DNA of 64,000 bases from Yamagishiella unicocca. Lineage: Eukaryota; Chlorophyta; Chlorophyceae; Chlamydomonadales; Volvocaceae. Location of the stretch: the NCBI GenBank assembly GCA_003116995.1, contig BDSL01000097.1:62001-126000 (forward strand), in the 5' to 3' direction. Shown here piece by piece: positions 34,840 through 46,286 of the stretch; position 1 is the stretch's first letter, and each line of letters opens with the position of its first letter. The notes below the pieces were generated by a model. The model made no database searches. It worked only from the letters and a program-made list of their open reading frames with translations, and was not told the origin of the DNA. Made by a program: the position numbers and the translations under genes.

Positions 34840-37126
34840 TCAGTGCTTCCAGTCCAGCAGCTGCAGCGCCCTCTGGTGCAGCGCAGGGTCGCCCGCTGCG
34901 CACACCTCTCCCGGCCAGCCGGCCTTGAGGTCGGTGGACCCGGGCGCGGGCTGCCACACCAGCGGCTGGCCGCGCCAGTCGGTCATGAGCCCACCGGCGC
35001 CCTGGGGGACCCGGCAGCGGCACCCGAGCACAGCGCAGGGCAGGGGGGTTGTCCTATTGACCCGGATGGAAGGTTCTCACCAAGCACTGCGGTGCCTCAA
35101 GTATTTTGCGGTTGTGTTAATCAGCATCCCTGACCAGCGAAGAGGTTCCAGCCAGGGAAAGGTGGGTCCGTGTATGTGAGAGGCGAGAGGGCCAGGGCCG
35201 ACACCGTGTCGCCAGTAGGGTACGGCGACACGGTACGGCACTGGGCACCACAAGGAGCTGTACGACCGCCGCCGCCGCTTCCACGTGCTGCCCCGCACCT
35301 GTACGATGGGCACCAGCGCCATGTAGTCGTACGGCTTCAGGTCGGCCTCCACCACCAGGTCGCAGTGGCCCGCAGCCAGCAGGCCGTACGCGTAGCAGTC
35401 GCAGCCGTACATGGGGATGCGCACGCTGTCTCGGAGCCGGTTGAAGGCCGTTTCGTTATCGCCTGTTTAGGATTATCCGCGATGTTTAGGGTTTTAGGGT
35501 TTAGGGTTTTAGGCGGGCGGGTGGTCGTGGTCTGTGACAGCCTCTCATGCGGTGTGGATGAGTGGCTGGAGTGAAGAGGCCGCAGCTGAGCCCGCAGTCA
35601 CGTGCCTCTTGAGCACCTCGTCCACCCTGCCTCCTAAAACCAACCCTAAGACCTTATGCCCCTCCTCCCCCGCCCTCAGAAACTCCCAACTACCATACTT
35701 CGGGTGAGACCGGCATCCCGCCGCCGCATAAGGCCCGACATCACATCGTCGTACCCGAGAACATGTGAGGCGTCGTCGCGTACAGGTACGCGAGCTTGAC
35801 GTCGGGGCAGGGCCGCGTCCGCAGCGTCTCACCGTTGAGGGTGGTGGGTCGGCCAACCACACCGACCCATCGCTCCTGCAGCGCCGGAGGGCGTTGCGAG
35901 GAACACGGAAAACCCGTTTGTACGAAAGAAAAACCTTTTTTAGAGTAGATGTTTGGAGATGCATGCTGGAGAACTTGCCGCACGCCGGAGGGGGGGAGGC
36001 AGCGGCAGTAGCGCCCAGCACCTGCCGCGCGTCGCCAAGGGAGAAGCCGGAAGGACACGACCGGCCCCTCCCTGGCGTGACGCTTCCCGCGTTGCGCTTG
36101 AAAGCTAACGAAGACAGCGGCCAGCGGAAGCAATTGCTTGCGGCTTGGGCCTTGATGCCTTTGATGCCTTTGATGCCTTTAGGCTTTCCGTTTTCATTTG
36201 TGTGCTCATTTTCGTTTGTGTGCAATTCAGGCGGGTCTCGGAGCACCGCATCGCTCACTCCGGCGACACCGCCAGGCGTCACGCGACGCCTTCCCTGGAG
36301 CTCAGCCGCTTACAGGTCTGTGAACCAGACACGACACGACACGTCACGCCCGCGCACGGGCTTGCCCCCGCGTAGACACCCTGTTCGACCCCGTGCTGGA
36401 CCGGGCGCACCTTGCTGATGGGCTGGTCAATGATCCCGAGCACGGGTGAACCCTCGTACACCAGGGATATGAGCGTGCCGAACAGCGGCTTGCCTGCAGC
36501 GGCAGTGGGAGGGGAGGAGGCGCGTCAGACAGCGGAGATGCCCAGACCGCAGGAGCCCGGGGGAGGGGGGGAGGCAAGCTGGACCCGGGGCGGCAAAGCG
36601 AGCGTGTACGGCATGTAAGGCCCTGCAGGGATAACGACGCCACAAGAGGCGACGACATTGGGTGCTGTGGCGCGCTGCGCGCTGCTGGTGTGGTCCGGGA
36701 GAACTCGGGTCGCGTGTTCTCTCACCCGTGATGAAGCTCTTGGTTCCATCAATTGGGTCCAGCACCCACGTATACTTGGACCCGCTGCCGCTTCCGAATT
36801 TCAGGCCGTGCTCCTCGCCGAAGATGCCGTGGTCGGGGAATGTGCGATCGATGATGTCACGCATCGCAGTCTCGGCCTCGCGGTCCGCGATCGTTACCGG
36901 ACTCGCGTCGCTCTTTGACTCGACGTCAAAGGTCGTCCTGCGGCGCAAGCTCACCTTCATCTGACAAAGCGACGAAACGGCCTATATAGGAGTAACGTAA
37001 GATACTGGCATTGTGAAAGGAGCTGGCTCCTCACCGGAAGTACTTGCGAGTGATTTGCGCGGCGGCGTCCGCAAGCTGATGCGCAAGGTCCACGTATGAA
37101 TCCTTAAAGTCCGATGGCAGGGACAT
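34840..37126 (-). CDS. IMPL2: Histidinol-phosphate phosphatase, IMPL2/HisN type
   Basis: Six exons on the minus strand: 37126-37035, 36937-36726, 36493-36411, 35875-35755, 35462-35299, 35001-34840, giving 277 residues with all phases closed. IMPL2 proteins remove phosphate from L-histidinol phosphate in plastid histidine biosynthesis and belong to the Mg-dependent inositol-monophosphatase fold. Metal-site motifs are present: SPVTIADREAE, GEE, DPIDGT, and a C-terminal GLKPYD-type block seen here as DLKPYDYMALVPIVQGAGG followed by TDWRG. Matching the plant enzyme, RKYFR opens exon 2 and YGCDCYAYGLLA sits in exon 5. It starts at the first in-frame ATG; the upstream frame looks like a transit peptide but has no ATG. 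A specific inositol phosphatase (IMPL1 type) is less likely given the C-terminal block. Confidence 0.92.
35480..35514. repeat. Interstitial telomere-like repeat
   Basis: Alternating TTTAGGG and TTTTAGGG units lie in the fourth intron of the IMPL2 gene. Confidence 0.8.
35894..35971 (-). repeat. Short dispersed intronic element, copy F (long, diverged)
   Basis: On the minus strand this reads CTCCAGCATGCATCTCCAAAC, then a diverged core, ending CGGGTTTTCCGTGTTCCTCGCAA. It ends about 18 bases before the acceptor of IMPL2 exon 4, in sense orientation, as copy D does for its host gene. Confidence 0.6.
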
Positions 37127-37247
37127 TTTTGCGACAGGCCGCACAGCAGCCCTGGACCGCGGTAAGCGTCCTCCCGCGCGGCCAGCCGTCGCTCGGCAGC
37201 CCCTGCGAAGCGCGCCGACATAAAACAATTCTGGTGATAAGCGCTTT

Positions 37248-37255
37248 TATTTATA
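37248..37255 (-). promoter_or_regulatory. TATA box of the IMPL2 gene
   Basis: The minus strand reads TTATAAATAAAAG, a strong TATAAATA box, placing transcription start near 37220. This leaves an untranslated leader of about 95 bases before the ATG at 37126. Confidence 0.6.
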
Positions 37256-38409
37256 ACTGATGCAGCGTCCTAAAAATATTCCGAGAAGGTTTGCGCTAAC
37301 AACAACGCGTGGTTACCTTGGCTGCAAGTTGGCCCTCATCAGAGCGCCTACAGACTACCGCCCGCGCCGAGTATCAGTGCGATATTGATCAGAACCAGCG
37401 TGTGAGCTTGCGTGCCAGTCTCCTGCATGGTAGCCTTGGCGAGCCCACATCTGTCATGTACGGTGGTGTACGGAGGTGTATGAAATGAATGACATGCGGT
37501 GGTCGCGAAACGCCCCATAACGTCCCGAAAGCATCCGCAATGATCGTGTGGCGCCATGTGGCCTAGAGTGGAGGCCTAACAAGCAGCCCGCGCGAGATGT
37601 GAAGCCTCAGAAGCGAATTTGCGGTGGTTGTTATCGTGCATGGGCGGTGCGAGAGGAAGCGGTCGACATCCGGTGGCTGCGAAATAAAGTCACAGTAAAC
37701 AGTGATGCCATCTGAGGGCATCAGCTCGTCGCGAAGCACGACCACCTGAAGCGTGTGGAGCGCAGCTGGGCCGGGCCTCCCAGGCGGCCCGGCAACCACA
37801 GCTGATACGACCCCCACACGCAGCCATGTGTGCCCCTCTGTACGGCACACGTGCGCTTTGGGGTATATTCTGTGCCAGGCCCTTAAATATGTATATGTAC
37901 AGCGCCGTCACGCAGGCCGAGCAGCAGCCAGCAGCAGTCAGTGCCTGCAACGCCGACCTCCTCCTGGACGCATCGTCCTCTTCGTCGTCCTCCCATCATC
38001 ATCTCAAGCGTTTCGGACAACCGACCCATGGGGCCACGTTCGGTAGGGTCATCGTGACACCCGGCCAAGCCGGCATCCTCCTCCCAGACCAGGCCACCAA
38101 CCCGACGCGGATCCTTTTTCCCCATCCTTAGAATCCTAGATCCCAGTTCCCCACGATCGCAAGCAGCAAGCCGCGCAACGAGAACACGAGGCACGCGTCT
38201 CAGCGCCCCCCCCCCCGGCCCCGACGCAGCCCCCCCGAGGCAACTCCGCCCCCCTTGCAAACCCAACCCCCTTCCCCACGCGATTCCCGCCCCCCCCCAC
38301 AACCCGTTACAGCTGCAGCACCTTTGCCGACCCCGTGTCGAGCGTCTGCCCCACGGCTCCCTAACGACTGCATCAGCAGGGAACTGTATGTTGTTACCTA
38401 TGTTGTTAC
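37256..38409. other. Region between the IMPL2 promoter and the 3' end of IFT81
   Basis: No gene is supported. It should contain the IFT81 3' UTR and upstream sequence of IMPL2. Short open frames on both strands have no family features. Confidence 0.45.
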
Positions 38410-41400
38410 CTATGATAGCTGCAACACGTTGGCCGACTCAGTGTTGAACGTCTGCCCCACGGTACCCATGCCGCCGCCGCCACCGCCGCCGCCGCCCCCC
38501 CCGCCCATGCCCATTCCGTCCTCCTCGCTAACGCTGATGCCGCGTGCCAGGTTGAGCTTCAGCTGCAACAGCCGGATCATGTCGTTCATGATGTCGATCT
38601 GGCTGAGGCCCGTGGTGTGAGTGTCCTTGATCTCCCGCTGCCGCTCGCGCAGGCCCTTGGTGGCCTCCTCGGCCTCCTTCACCTTGGACTCGTACCTGCA
38701 GCCGGGGGCGGAAGGGTTGTGTGTTTTGGGGGTTGGTTGTGTATGTGTGTGTGTGTTGGGGGGGGAGGTGGCGAGGAAACCGTTGGACACTATATAGGAA
38801 ATAGAGACCAAAAACTATCGGGATAAGAGCCTGAGATGTGAATGCAGCGGAAGGAGGTGCGGGAGGATGCGCGGAAGAAGGCGCGGAGAAGCACGGGGGG
38901 TTTGATAAGAGAATCCGCGAATCGAGAAGCGAGAAGCGCGGGGGGAGAACCAGGACCCAGCCAACCGGGTTGGCGAGAAGCCAACCCGAAGCAGATGGGA
39001 GCAGGTGGCATGGGCACACGCGGCGCTCCGCCTGCCTAATGGTGGTGGATATGATGGTGGTGGGCGGGTGCTGACGGCTCAGGAGCTCAGGTACAGCAGC
39101 CAGGGTGGCCCGTTCCTGACCAACTCAGCGCCACACGGCCCGACTCCGTTGTGAACCCACCGCTACCATCCGGGCCCTATGGTGCGCTACCACCGTACAC
39201 CCCTACCGGCACCCAAGCGCAGCAGCACCCGGGAGGAGTGGCCCCGCAGCTTACTTTTCGCGCAGGCGCTCCGCTGCCGGGCCGCTGGTGACCTTCTTGA
39301 TGTTTTGGTCGGTGATGTGCAGCTGGCTGTGCATGAGGTGGTACTTGGACTCGTTCTCGGCGACCTCGGCCTGGCGGTGGGGTGAGCGGAGCGGGGGCCG
39401 GGGGGGATGAGAGGAAAACGGCGGGGTGAGGGTTAGGGCAAGGGTTAGGGCAAGGGTTGGGTGAGGGTAAGGGTTAGGGCAACAGGGGCACAGCAGCGGC
39501 CCTATAACACAAAACCCTATCGGCCTCCGCAAAGCCAGGATGTAACGACGCACCGCCCGGGCCATTCCCGGCCGCGCCGCTCGCTCCCACACGCGCGCAC
39601 CTTGAGGCCGGACACCTCCGACTCCAGCGCTGCCGTGCGCGCCTCGAACGTGGCAACAACGTTGTCGTACGCCGTCTTCTTCTCGACGTACTTGGCCTCG
39701 AACTCCTGCGCAGGCCCAGGGAGACGAATCGCAAGGCAGTGGGGGGTCGGGTCGGGTCAGGTAAGGTCAGGTCAGGTAAGGTCAGGCGAGGGATCGTGGT
39801 GCCGCAACAGGTCCTAAAACGCTAAAAGGGCGCTGGCCGGTCGACCAGGTGCTTACTTTTGGGGCGCGAAGTTGCCCTGGCACCCCGCGGCCCCGTCATC
39901 AGGCCCCACCCACCCCACACGGATGTTCCTCGCAACCCACACCCCACCCACCGCAAAGTCCTGCCGCACTGTTCGCAGCTTTTTGATCTGCGGCGCCAGC
40001 TGCTGCTTGCGCTGGTTGATGGCGGAGTTGATCTCCTCCACCGTACGGGAGATCTCAATCAGCGTCATGCCCTTCTCCTCGTCCATCTGGCTCTTGGCCT
40101 CAGACACCTTCTCCAGGTGCTGAGCAGTCTCCGTGAAACCCTGTGGAGGGACGACGCGGAGGCGGAGGATTGAAGGCGTGGAGGATGAGGACGGAAGCGT
40201 GGGATGTTATGCACAGATGCACTTATATATATGCCGCTAGCGCCAATGAGTCATTCACAGCCGTACGCCCAGGTGGCTTCCCATCACCGACTGGGGTCCC
40301 AATCCTCGTGCGCCACCCTAAGACACTGCCCTCCCTTACGGACATGCACGCCTGCCCCCTGCGCCCTCACCGAGATGCCCTGCTGCTTCTCTATCTTCTT
40401 GACCTTGTCCAACATGGCCCCCTCCTGGGACGACAGCAGCTCCTCCGTGTGCGCCAACACGAACACCTCCGCCTCCAGGTCGCCCAGCTCCTTCTTCATC
40501 TTCTTGTAGCTGCGCCGCAAAGCAACGAAAGGGCAGCATAAGGGCAACACAGGCCGTCAGGGAGCGTACGCAAACGGCGGCATCGGCTTCGGAAACCACA
40601 AGCCGCAACTTCAGGACACTGAACCACAAGGGCCGCGGACGCAGCTTTGTGAGAGGCACACATAGTACGGTAGTGTGGGAAGACGAGCAGGGAGCGCGGC
40701 ATGGGAGGTGGGGACGACGCCACAGCGCGCTTTTGTGCGCTGCAGTGCTGGGAAGAGCTGCGCGGTCGGGCCGGTGCCCCGGAGTGCCCACTCCACTTAC
40801 ATTGGCAGCTTGCTCTTCATGCTCTCGTACTTGTTGCGCCACTCCTCCTCGCTAAACACCGCGCCCGATCCGCCTCCCTCAACGTTCATCTTGTCCAGCT
40901 GCGCCGTGAGCGCGCCCTTCTTCTCCTGCAGCCGCTCCGTCTTGGCGCCCAGCTCCTCCTTCTTGCGCGCCGACACGGTGGCCATCTGCTGCGCCTGGCG
41001 CAGCTGTAGGTAGGCCTTGTCGCCCTGCGACAGCAACGCGAGCACACACGCACACACGAGGGACCACGGCTCAGCGCCTTGCGCTTCGGGCACCAAGTGC
41101 GGCACCACGACGACCGTTCCGGATCGCGCCTCAGTGCTTCCCGCTCCCCGCAACAGAAGCGCAAGTCTACCCGATACGCGCCTAACGAGTTAGGATGCGC
41201 TAAGTCCGAAGCCTCGAAGAGACCATAGACAAGCGGCAGCCAAATGCAGTGGTCCTAAGTCCGAAGCCTCGAAGAGACCATAGACAAGCGGCAGCCAAAT
41301 GCCGTGGTCCTAAGTCCGAAGCCTCGAAGAGACCATAGACAAGCGGCAGCCAAATGCCGTGGTCCTAAGTCCGAAGCCTCGAAGAGACCATAGACAAGCG

Positions 41401-44400
41401 GCAGCCAAATGCCGTGGTCCTAAGTCCGAAGCCTCGAAGAGACCATAGACAAGCGGCAGCCAAATGCCGTGGTCCTAAGTCCGAAGCCTCGAAGAGACCA
41501 TAGACAAGCGGCAGCCAAATGCCGTGGTCCTAAGTCCGAAGCCTCGAAGAGACCATAGACAAGCGGCAGCCAAATGCCGTGGTCCTAAGTCCGAAGCCTC
41601 AAAGAGACCATAGACAAGCGGCAGCCAAATGCCGTGGTCCTAAGTCCGAAGCCTCGAAGAGACCATAGACAAGCGGCAGCCAAATGCCGTGGTCCTAAGT
41701 CCGAAGCCTCGAAGAGACCATAGACAAGCGGCAGCCAAATGCAGTGGTCCGTACTCCGCGGCGAGGGGCTTAGGGGTGCGGGGTGGCGCCCACATATACA
41801 TACACACACGCACCTGTCGGGCCTTATCCTGCGCCACCTTGCGCTCCTGGACCTCGGTGATCTGGTTGTGCAGGGTGGTGGCCTGGGCTTGCAGCCGCTG
41901 CAGGTCCATCTCTGTGGAGATGCCGGACGCAAGGGCCTCGGACAGCGCGGCCAGCCGCTTCTGGCGCTTCTCCACCTCCTTGGGGTAGCGCTCGTTGACC
42001 TGGATACCAGGAGGAGGTCGAGGAGGGCGTTTGGGGTGGGGTTGGGGTGGGGTTGGGGTGGGTTTGGGGTGAGTTGGGGTGGGTTGGGGTGGGTTGGGGT
42101 GGGTTTGGGAGGGCGGTGAGCACGTCGGGTGCGGGCGGAGCGGGGCCTGCACAGCTGGGCCCGGTGTGTTTCGCTAAGCACGATGGCGCCCTGATGACGC
42201 GAAGTCCCTAGGTGGTTGGGGTTGGGCGGTCCAGTCCGGTGGGTCGGGGGACTGCAGTGGCCCTTGCGTATCTTAACTCCAAACGCGGACAGCTGCCCCA
42301 CCAGCAGCTGCCCCACCAGCAGCTGCCCCACCAGCAGCTGCCCCACCAGCAGCACCTACACCACCGCCACCACCGCCATCAGCGCCAGCCCCCGCACCTG
42401 AGCTCGCAAGTTCTTGACGTCCTCGCTCAGCGTGTCTAGCAGCTTGGCAGCGGAGCCCTCCTGGTGCGACAGCTGCAGCTCGCGGAGGCGGGCGGCCGCG
42501 CGGTGGTAGCTGGCCTCGGCCTTCTCCTGGAGGGCCTTCTGGGTCTGCGCGGCGGACACGGGGTGGGTTCGGGTTTCAGGGTTCGAATGCGCGCCCCTCT
42601 CAGGCGTCGTACATCCGGGGACCTGTTGCGGTCGGTCAGGTGTCGTACATTCGGTACTGCACTCTTGACCATTGCTCTGCACTCTTGGTCACTGCGGGCC
42701 TGGCCTACCTGGATCGCGGTGGACAGGTTGACCTCCTCGTCCTGCTGCTTCCTCAGGCTGGTGCACACCTCCATGTAGCTGCTGCGGTCCGGCAGCTTGT
42801 CGACGGCGGCCTTGGCTCGCTCCACCTTCTCACCCAGCCGCTCCTTCTCCTCCTCAAGCGACTTGATTTTGTACTTAAGCGCCTGCGTGTCCCTGCGGGG
42901 GACGGACGGAGCCAGGCGCGGGTGGGGCGGTGGCGAGGGTTAAGGAGGTGAGGATGTGTTGTGGCAGGACACCGTGCAGCTGCCCAGGGGCACGGGGTCG
43001 TTCATTGGGGGAAGTTCATGCCCCTTTGTGTCGGGGCTCGCACGCGAGCTTGAGGGGCCCGGCCCGGCACGACCCCGGTGCCATGCAAGTAGGGTAGACA
43101 GCACACCGGGGACCGTGGGCGACGACGGGCGAGGTCGCTTACTTGGAGAGCGTCTTGATGGCGTCGCTGTTTTTGTGCAGCTCGATGAACTCCTGCTGCA
43201 TGCCCTTGATCTCCTCCTTCAGCTCCATGATGTCGGGGTCGAAGTTAAACTCCTCGGGCATCTGAAAAAGAGAGGCGGGCAAAGACGCACAGACAGACAG
43301 ACAGACGCAACAGACAGACGGGAGCGGAGGGACGGAGGGAGCAGTGGGAGCGGTCAGGCCAGGGCTTGGGACGACAAACGGAGGACGGCGGCTCCAGCCT
43401 GTCGGACCCAACACGAATTTGGGAGCCCTCCCCCTCCAGGTCCGGACTTACGTTTCTACCCTAACCCAACACACGTCAGCCCACTGCGCGTCAAGGCGCC
43501 ATGAAACCCTAAAACGCTAAACACCTCGGCACCCAGGTGCAGCGGTACCGATTCTCTCCCACCAGCAGTGGGCTGACTGGGGCACAGTAAGCCCAGCGGC
43601 GCCAGCCCCACACACAGACAAGGCACCAGCTGCGGAGCGCCTGTTGGCGCCAACCAGCGCTCGTTTGATCAACTTCGCCGCGCCCCCAGCCCTCGCCTCC
43701 ATTCCAACCCACCTCCCGTCCATGCACTTGCGGCCGCCTCACGAAACGATCTGACCCGCCTGCCGCAACCCTGGGCACCAACGCCAGTGTCGCTGCATTA
43801 ACATCTCCCCCCCCGAACCCCACCCTGCCCACGCTGCATTACCACCTCCCCCCCGCTGGCCCACCCTGCCCACGCTGCATTACCATCTCCCTCCCCGAAC
43901 CCCACCCAGAGGGTTCCTTCGCTACCCCTCACGGTGAGGAGCTGGTCCGACCCAGATCGCCCCTTCCTTCCGGCAGCCCGACGCGACACCGGCATGCAAT
44001 AACCCTCCCCCCACCACCAGCCCGGGTATGTCCCAGCCACCACCCACATCCGGGAAGCTGAGGTAGTGTCCGACGAAAGCGCGCTTCTCAAGCAGCTGCG
44101 GCTGCGGCACCACCCATCGCAGGATCTGGTAGAGCGTCTCACGGTCCCCGGATGCCACCAGCTGGCGGAAGAGCATCCTGACGTGTGTTTGGGTCGGTGG
44201 GAGGGCGGATGATTCGGCAAATGGTACCCAAATTAGGAATGCTGGACAGAAGCCAGCGAGTGGCAGCAGGGGTGGGGAGGGATACACCGCCTGTCCTGGC
44301 CGGGGAGGGGTGTGTGGAGGAGGATGCTACTAATGGGTCACGCCGGCCGTGTCCCAACCGGCGAGGGAGAGTCAAGGCTTGCGGCCCCGGGCAAAGCGCA

Positions 44401-45136
44401 GTGCGGCCCGGGCCGATGTGGGTTGTGGTGCTTGGGGTGTCCACGCGACGGGTTTATGCGCTAGTCTCGGCGGGAGTGGCGTGCCTCGGATTGGCACACT
44501 GAAACAGGTCCTCAGGGATTCCGTTTTGGGTTCATGCTGACCTGGGCTGCTAGCGGTCGGGCCCAACGTCCCGTTTAGGGCCCCTACCCCACCCCGTCGC
44601 AACCTCCGCCGTCTAGGGATGTTCGATGGCATGCCAACGGCATGGGCATCAACTTCTTGTAATTGAGGCCACGAGTCATGCGGAAGGTGATTACTGCGTG
44701 CTCGGAAGCCGTGCCCTTTGCCCTTGCATGTGCACTTACGGGTCTTGCACGCCAGGCCGGTACTTAATAATCTTCAAGAAGTTGATCAAACGATCTGCCG
44801 TCTGATCAGGTACTTCTTTGGAAACATCCACTTTCTGCGTTATGGGCAGTCCGCTTTGAGTACTCAGCGGGGCACATGCCATGGATTACTCCCCGGACCT
44901 ACGGCTCCCACCTGGTGCTTCGGGCTGATTTGACTGAACACGTCGCTGAGTAGCTGTAACAGATCCATTGGCCCCTTTTCACTGCAAAAAGGAAGCCGCG
45001 GCGCAGGCGAGTCAAACGCTGAACGGTGCCGAGCTCCATTCCCTTAACGCATATCTTACGTGAAGCTTAGAAGCGACATCTGATACGAGAAGGGCGGCAG
45101 CCCGAGGCTGTCGACGATGTATGAAACGTCGCCCAT
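38410..45136 (-). CDS. IFT81: Intraflagellar transport protein IFT81
   Basis: Fourteen exons on the minus strand: 45136-45060, 44981-44912, 44834-44740, 44177-44048, 43261-43143, 42892-42709, 42544-42398, 41999-41814, 41024-40801, 40509-40371, 40140-39952, 39705-39601, 39370-39255, 38695-38410. All phases close to 688 residues, the usual algal length. IFT81 is an IFT-B core subunit that pairs with IFT74 and carries tubulin into cilia. Residues 1-125 form the N-terminal calponin-homology-like tubulin-binding domain (MGDVSYIVDSLGLPPFSYQM, RQLVASGDRETLYQILRWV). The rest is heptad-rich coiled coil with landmark blocks NFDPDIMELKEE, RSSYMEVCTSLRKQQDEE, MTLIEISRTVEEIN and VTSGPAAERLREK, ending in a short Gly-rich tail. 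One intron holds a 55-bp minisatellite. Confidence 0.97.
39420..39482. repeat. GGGTTAGGGCAA repeat
   Basis: GGGTTAGGGCAAGGGTTAGGG-type telomere-like degenerate repeats lie in the intron between IFT81 exons 12 and 13. Confidence 0.7.
39750..39790. repeat. GGTCAGGTAA tandem repeat
   Basis: Alternating GGTCAGGTAA and GGTCA units lie in an IFT81 intron, next to exon 12. Confidence 0.8.
41201..41750. repeat. 55-bp minisatellite, ten copies, in an IFT81 intron
   Basis: Ten head-to-tail copies of a 55-bp unit start at 41201, 41256, 41311 and so on. Each begins TAAGTCCGAAGCCTCGAAGA and ends near CCGTGGTCC. They are almost identical: the first and last units carry GCAGT instead of GCCGT and one unit has TCAAAG. 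They fill the intron between exons 8 and 9 (41815-41023). There are no unique spacers, so this is not a CRISPR array. Confidence 0.97.
42005..42112. repeat. GGGGTTGGGGTG-type G-rich repeat
   Basis: Irregular (GGGTTGGGGT) repeats on the plus strand, C-rich on the IFT81 sense strand, in the intron between exons 7 and 8. Confidence 0.75.
42291..42355. repeat. 15-bp CAGCTGCCCCACCAG array
   Basis: Four exact copies of a 15-bp unit in the IFT81 intron between exons 7 and 8. Confidence 0.92.
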
Positions 45137-46286
45137 CTTTGCTGGCTATTGGAAACCGGGCGACGAGCCCTTTGGAGGAAGTAGAAAATAATATAATGCT
45201 GAAATGCGTTGGAAACTTTGCCTCTTATTAGTGTGAAAGAGAAAAACACTCGATGGTCGCCACTCAACGCTAGCGTAACATAGAGGCTGTGAGCTAGAAG
45301 GATAGACACATGCGGTTTCAATGCAAAAGTTGAAAAGGCTTGCCCAAGCTTGAGTCGCACAGTAAACTGTACGGCTTTGAAAATGTACACTAGGGCAATG
45401 GGCAAAGGTAACAAAGCTCAGAGAGCTATCCACGTCTTTCAAATCCAACTCCGTTATCATGAACCACTGTTATCGGAAGGGGAATGCAGCTTTGTCGTCC
45501 CAGGGAGCTCGCCAGGGACAATAGCAAGCAACTCGCGCGTCCAAGGGCAAACTGAGCACTTACTATTGAAGTCCAATCCCAATCTCATACCGAAAACACT
45601 CGGCAGCAGCGGAGTAGAGCAGCAGTGGAGTAGTACATGCAGGCGTCGCCCATTTGGGCCCATCGACCCAGGGGTCGCTCAAGGGTCAAGGCGGGTACCA
45701 TCACGTCTAACTTCTGCTGACGCGTAGCCTGCCCTCAACCCGGGTGCCGCCGCAGCGACATGGCTGCAAGAGCCTGTCTGCATGACCTGTATGACGTGCG
45801 TCTGTTACCCTCCTTCCCTGCTGAGAAACACCGCCCAAGATGCTAAAGCATTTCAACACAGCGGTTGCTGTGTGCTGGCCAGCACACAACAACTCAAGAG
45901 GCCACATTTGACCAAAGAACCAAAAACGATGCTGATACGAAATCAAATCACCAGACCCACAGATGTAAGTGCCCGTAGGGGGCAAGTCAGCAGAGCAAAA
46001 CACGCACACCCCGTGCATGCGTTCAGGCAGCCGCTGTCAGCATCCCCCAACAACCTCCAAAAGCAGCTTCGCCACCATTTGCATGTGCCGCAACGAGCCC
46101 CGCACCGACCAATGCACGCACCGCCGCTCCTTGCCGCACGCCCCAGCATGATATTCTACTATCGTACATACAGCACGGTTGGCCAGTGTTTGTACACACG
46201 ACTCGCACCACCGCCCGCCCGCCGCTCCACACACCGCGGCGCAGCGCTCCGTCTCCGTCAGGAGCGCGCGCATGCTGTTCGTCGGT
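45137..46286. other. IFT81 upstream region and 3' flank of the F-box/ankyrin gene
   Basis: No gene is supported. AT-rich tracts lie within 60 bases of the IFT81 start (around 45185-45200), compatible with a core promoter. Confidence 0.45.

Noticed and set aside
36427..36960. ATG at 36960 as the IMPL2 start
   Set aside because: That ATG lies within intron 1; the CAG acceptor at 36938 joins RKYF-R to TTFDVESK in phase and matches the plant protein.
37826..38131. Plus-strand 101-codon frame with Ser/His run
   Set aside because: Lies in the IFT81 3' flank on the opposite strand, with no family features; length is within chance for this GC content.
41201..41750. Regular 55-bp repeats as a possible CRISPR array
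   Set aside because: Units are directly adjacent with no unique spacers, inside an intron of a eukaryotic gene.
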